Assembly (NCBI GenBank): GCA_030668505.1
Contig: DAOUTV010000065.1
Location: 1 to 7,793, forward strand
DNA from: Desulfobacterales bacterium
Lineage (GTDB): Bacteria > Desulfobacterota > Desulfobacteria > Desulfobacterales > C00003060
Direction of reading: 5' to 3'
Length of the DNA: 7,793 nucleotides
Within the stretch, counting starts at the first letter, position 1. Every line of letters begins with the position of its first letter. The translations under genes were made by a program, and so were the position numbers. Below are positions 5,479-7,793 of the stretch, in pieces. The notes beneath the pieces are model-generated. The model saw only the letters and a program-made list of their open reading frames with translations, was not told the origin of the DNA and did not search any database.

Positions 5479-6813
5479 ATGAAAGTAGACGTTGAAGACG
5501 TTTCCACTGTAAAGAAAATCTTGCATGTGGAAATTCCGGAAGTCGAAGTGACCCAGGAGTTGGACAAGGCGTACATGACACTCAAAAAGAATGTCAAGAT
5601 CAAAGGGTTTCGTCCCGGGAAGGTACCGCTTTCAATTTTGGAAAGGCGTTTCAAAAAGGATATGCATGCGGAAGTTTCCGGTCAGTTGATCCAGAATTCT
5701 TATGTTGAGGCATTGCGCGAGGTCGACCTTGTACCTGTTGGTGATCCAATTTTTGACCGTCCGGATCTTGAGAAGGGCCAGCCTTATCACTATTCTGCCA
5801 CGATGGAAGTACTGCCTCCCATCGGAGACCTAAACATCAATGGCCTTAAGCTCAACAAGAAGGTATACAATGTTACTGATGAAGAGGTTGAGACACAGAT
5901 CAAGATATTACAGAAAAACCAGGCTCAGCTCAGGAGCATTGAGGCGGAACGCCCGGTTGAAAACGGTGATTTTGTCCTCATAGATTACGAAGGGTTCAAA
6001 GACGGCAAACCCTTTTCGCCGACTTCCAGGACCGAAAACTTTCACTTTAAGGTTGGCTCGGGACAGATATTGAACGACTTTGACAAGCAACTCCTTGGGA
6101 TGCACCCTGATTCGACCAAGGAATTCTCAGTGCATTTCCCATCCGATTATTACAATAAGGATTTGGCCGAGCTCGACATTACTTTTAAGATTGCCCTTAA
6201 AGAGATAAAGGAAGAGATTCTGCCTAAGATTGATGATGAATTTGCAAAAGATTTGGGGGAACATGAGACGCTAACAGAGCTTAAACAGGCCATCAGAGGG
6301 GAATTGGAACGAAGATACGAGACCCAAGCTGAGCGAGAGCTTCGCCAGGATATCATCGACAAGTTAATTGAGCAGTCGGAATTTGAACTCCCCGAGGTCC
6401 TGGTCAAACATGAGCTGTCTGCTTTGGTCAAGGAGGCACACAACGCGTTATCATATAGGGGGCTGTCATTGGCGGACACAGGTCGGACGGATGAGAGCCT
6501 TTCTAAGGAGTACCATCCACGTGCAGAGAGGAGAGTGCGGGAGTATCTGCTTTTACAGAAGGTGGTTGAGCAGGAGGGAATAACTGTAACAGACGAAATA
6601 CTGGAGCAGGCATACAAAGAGATGGCTGAGGTCATCAATCAGCCCGTGGACACGATCAAGCAATTCCATAACACCTCTAAGGAAGCCTTTGAGGTTTTCC
6701 AGCAGAAGTCCCTTGAGGAACAGGCCATCAAAAGGATCTTCAAAAACGGTATTATTGAAACGATAGAGGCTGATAAGGCAGAGAAAGAACCGGTTAGCCC
6801 GTTACCCGGTTAG
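5479..6813 (+). CDS. tig: Trigger factor (ribosome-bound chaperone and prolyl isomerase)
   Basis: Binds the ribosome tunnel exit and shields nascent proteins. The 444-aa chain has the three usual parts. The N-terminal ribosome-binding domain (about 1-115) carries the signature GFRPGKVP at 43-50. An FKBP-type prolyl isomerase domain spans about 150-240 (FVLIDYEGFKDG, GSGQILNDFDKQLLGM). The helical C-terminal chaperone arms run from about 245 to 425. ATG at 5479 is preferred over the in-frame TTG just before it, because AAAGGA at 5468-5473 then has five-base spacing. tRNA-Leu ends 26 bases upstream and clpP starts 122 bases downstream on the same strand, a common tig-clpP arrangement. The last codons lie in a 16-base tandem duplication that also provides the TAG, so the EPVSPLPG tail is probably recent. 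Confidence 0.96.
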   Translation: MKVDVEDVSTVKKILHVEIPEVEVTQELDKAYMTLKKNVKIKGFRPGKVPLSILERRFKKDMHAEVSGQLIQNSYVEALREVDLVPVGDPIFDRPDLEKGQPYHYSATMEVLPPIGDLNINGLKLNKKVYNVTDEEVETQIKILQKNQAQLRSIEAERPVENGDFVLIDYEGFKDGKPFSPTSRTENFHFKVGSGQILNDFDKQLLGMHPDSTKEFSVHFPSDYYNKDLAELDITFKIALKEIKEEILPKIDDEFAKDLGEHETLTELKQAIRGELERRYETQAERELRQDIIDKLIEQSEFELPEVLVKHELSALVKEAHNALSYRGLSLADTGRTDESLSKEYHPRAERRVREYLLLQKVVEQEGITVTDEILEQAYKEMAEVINQPVDTIKQFHNTSKEAFEVFQQKSLEEQAIKRIFKNGIIETIEADKAEKEPVSPLPG

Positions 6814-6819
6814 CCCGTT
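6790..6819 (+). repeat. Tandem duplication at the tig stop codon
   Basis: CCGGTTAGCCCGTT occurs at 6790-6803 and again at 6806-6819, a 16-base period. The in-frame TAG (6811-6813) lies in the second copy; the same TAG in the first copy is out of frame. Removing one unit would open the frame to TAA at 6878-6880, adding about 17 residues. Confidence 0.75.
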
Positions 6820-6841
6820 TAGGCGGTTGGTAGTTTACCCA

Positions 6842-6915
6842 CACAACAGGAAAACAGGCACAACCGGCCAACTGGCATAACAGGCAAAACAGGAAAACAG
6901 GCACAACCGGCTAAC
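6842..6915 (+). repeat. Degenerate ACAGG array in the tig-clpP spacer
   Basis: About eight units of the type AACAGGCAA, with ACCGG and ACTGG variants, follow one another every 8 to 10 bases. A 24-base stretch at 6845-6868 is repeated exactly at 6888-6911. GGCTAAC at 6909-6915 can pair with GTTAGCC in the tig-end duplication. The array ends just before the clpP ribosome binding site. It may have arisen by slippage. An effect on clpP translation is possible but not shown. Confidence 0.65.
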
Positions 6916-6935
6916 ATACAATAAGGAGACAGGTG

Positions 6936-7553
6936 ATGCCGCTAATTCCCATAGTTATTGAGCAGAGTAGCCGCGGAGAACGGGCCTACGATATATATTC
7001 CAGGCTGCTCAAAGATCGGATAATCTTTCTTGGGACACCCCTGACCGATGAAGTTGCTAATCTTCTGATTGCCCAGTTTCTTTTTCTGGAATCAGAAGAT
7101 CCGGACAAAGACATCAATATATATATCAATTCCCCCGGTGGTATGGTGACAGCAGGCCTGGCCATCTATGATACCATGCGTTACGTGAAGCCGGACATAT
7201 GCACCCTCTGCATGGGCCAGGCAGCCAGTATGGGTGCAGTTCTGTTGGCCGCAGGAACGGAGGGAAAACGATATACGCTCCCAAATGCCAGGATACTGAT
7301 TCATCAACCCATGGGTTCATTTCAAGGCCAGGCATCGGACGTGGCTATCCAGGCAAAGGAAATCTTGCGGATGCGAGAGACTTTGAACGAGATACTTGCC
7401 CACCACACGCATCAGGATATTGAAAGAATTCGGAAGGATACAGACCGCGATTTTTTCATGAGCGGCCAGGAGGCCAAGGAGTACGCTATTGTGGATCATG
7501 TGATCACCCAGCGGGAAGCTGACCAGGCCTCCAAAGACAATAAAGCTAAATAG
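6936..7553 (+). CDS. clpP: ATP-dependent Clp protease proteolytic subunit
   Basis: Serine protease that forms a barrel of two heptameric rings and degrades proteins fed in by ClpX or another Clp ATPase. The 205-aa chain begins [20 protein letters not shown], a typical ClpP start. The catalytic triad is complete: S98 in GQAASMGA, H123 in LIHQP and D172 in DTDRDFF. The oxyanion region INSPGG is present. ATG at 6936 is chosen over the in-frame GTG at 6933, because AAGGAG at 6923-6928 is seven bases from the ATG and only four from the GTG. It follows tig in the same direction, probably within one transcript. clpX, which often comes next, does not appear in the 240 bases left in the window. Confidence 0.97.
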   Translation: MPLIPIVIEQSSRGERAYDIYSRLLKDRIIFLGTPLTDEVANLLIAQFLFLESEDPDKDINIYINSPGGMVTAGLAIYDTMRYVKPDICTLCMGQAASMGAVLLAAGTEGKRYTLPNARILIHQPMGSFQGQASDVAIQAKEILRMRETLNEILAHHTHQDIERIRKDTDRDFFMSGQEAKEYAIVDHVITQREADQASKDNKAK

Positions 7554-7644
7554 TGCCCATCCATGAATCGTAAAAACTCAATGAGCACAAGCGTAAGTTT
7601 CCAATTCAGAAATGAGCAGTTTTCCGCAAGGTCAAGGGAAACAA

Positions 7645-7689
7645 GGGGTTGCGCGGAGGCGTACCGAGGTACGTCGCACAAGCAACCCC
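7645..7689. repeat. GAGGCGTAC-core hairpin repeat, copy 2
   Basis: The outer stem GGGGTTGC (7645-7652) pairs with GCAACCCC (7682-7689). The tip CGTAC (7660-7664) pairs with GTACG (7669-7673) around CGAG. The core GAGGCGTAC at 7656-7664 is identical to copy 1 at 2380-2388, whereas the outer stem differs in sequence but stays paired. The bases after both copies are also alike (CCG then TCA). It lies 91 bases after clpP and has no T-run. Confidence 0.6.
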
Positions 7690-7704
7690 GCAGTTTGACG
7701 CCGA

Positions 7705-7728
7705 TTCAGCCGTTCAGCCGTTCAGCCG
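7705..7728 (+). repeat. Three tandem TTCAGCCG units
   Basis: TTCAGCCG is present three times in a row (7705-7712, 7713-7720, 7721-7728), directly after hairpin copy 2. A palindrome GTAGCC-GA-GGCTAC follows at 7731-7744. The whole stretch to the window edge looks like intergenic repeat sequence. Confidence 0.7.
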
Positions 7729-7793
7729 TCGTAGCCGAGGCTACTATGGCGAAGTCGGCTCGCAGCCAGTGCTTTGGTCTCCGACGCGCCAAA

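Noticed and set aside
6150..6638. 162-codon minus-strand frame inside tig
   Set aside because: The serine-rich composition is typical of antisense reading, and tig is intact on the other strand.
6842..6915. The ACAGG array as a CRISPR
   Set aside because: The units are 8 to 10 bases with no unique spacers, so it is not a CRISPR.

Overview
The window looks like a chromosomal segment of a mesophilic deltaproteobacterium (Desulfobacterota, sulfate-reducer-like). The evidence is indirect. The tRNA-Leu / trigger factor / ClpP order is common in that group. The periplasmic DUF4198 protein closely resembles those I know from sulfate reducers. The spacers are full of short palindromic repeats of a kind I associate with these genomes. 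No marker gene fixes the species.

Layout. Positions 1-1974 (+) hold a two-gene cysteine synthesis operon: an EpsC-type serine O-acetyltransferase followed by cysteine synthase CysK. A 486-base convergent spacer follows, with a 146-base palindromic MITE-like element and a second hairpin repeat. Positions 2461-3246 (-) encode an exported DUF4198 protein, a family linked to nickel uptake. The next spacer, up to about 3885, has no convincing gene. It carries a terminator-like leader hairpin, repeat fragments and a degenerate second copy of the 3' end of tRNA-Pro. Positions 3885-4830 (-) hold tRNA-Pro(TGG) and, upstream of it, an exported zinc N-acetylmuramoyl-L-alanine amidase. The 534-base divergent spacer 4831-5364 holds several inverted repeats and a candidate promoter. 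From 5365 (+) runs tRNA-Leu(TAG) - tig - clpP, a protein folding and proteolysis unit. The tig-clpP spacer is repetitive. After clpP come 240 bases of repeats to the window edge, and clpX is not reached.

How the genes work together. CysE makes O-acetylserine from serine and acetyl-CoA, and CysK converts it with sulfide to cysteine. Trigger factor receives nascent chains at the ribosome, and ClpP degrades proteins together with a Clp ATPase encoded elsewhere. The amidase and DUF4198 proteins act outside the cytoplasm and show no functional tie to their neighbours.

The coding content is conventional housekeeping, and I see no new multi-gene system. The unusual material is between the genes. 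It includes a hairpin family with a shared GAGGCGTAC core but different, still self-complementary outer stems. It also includes an att-like duplication of the tRNA-Pro 3' end, a 16-base tandem duplication that supplies the tig stop codon, and a 9-base-period array in front of clpP.
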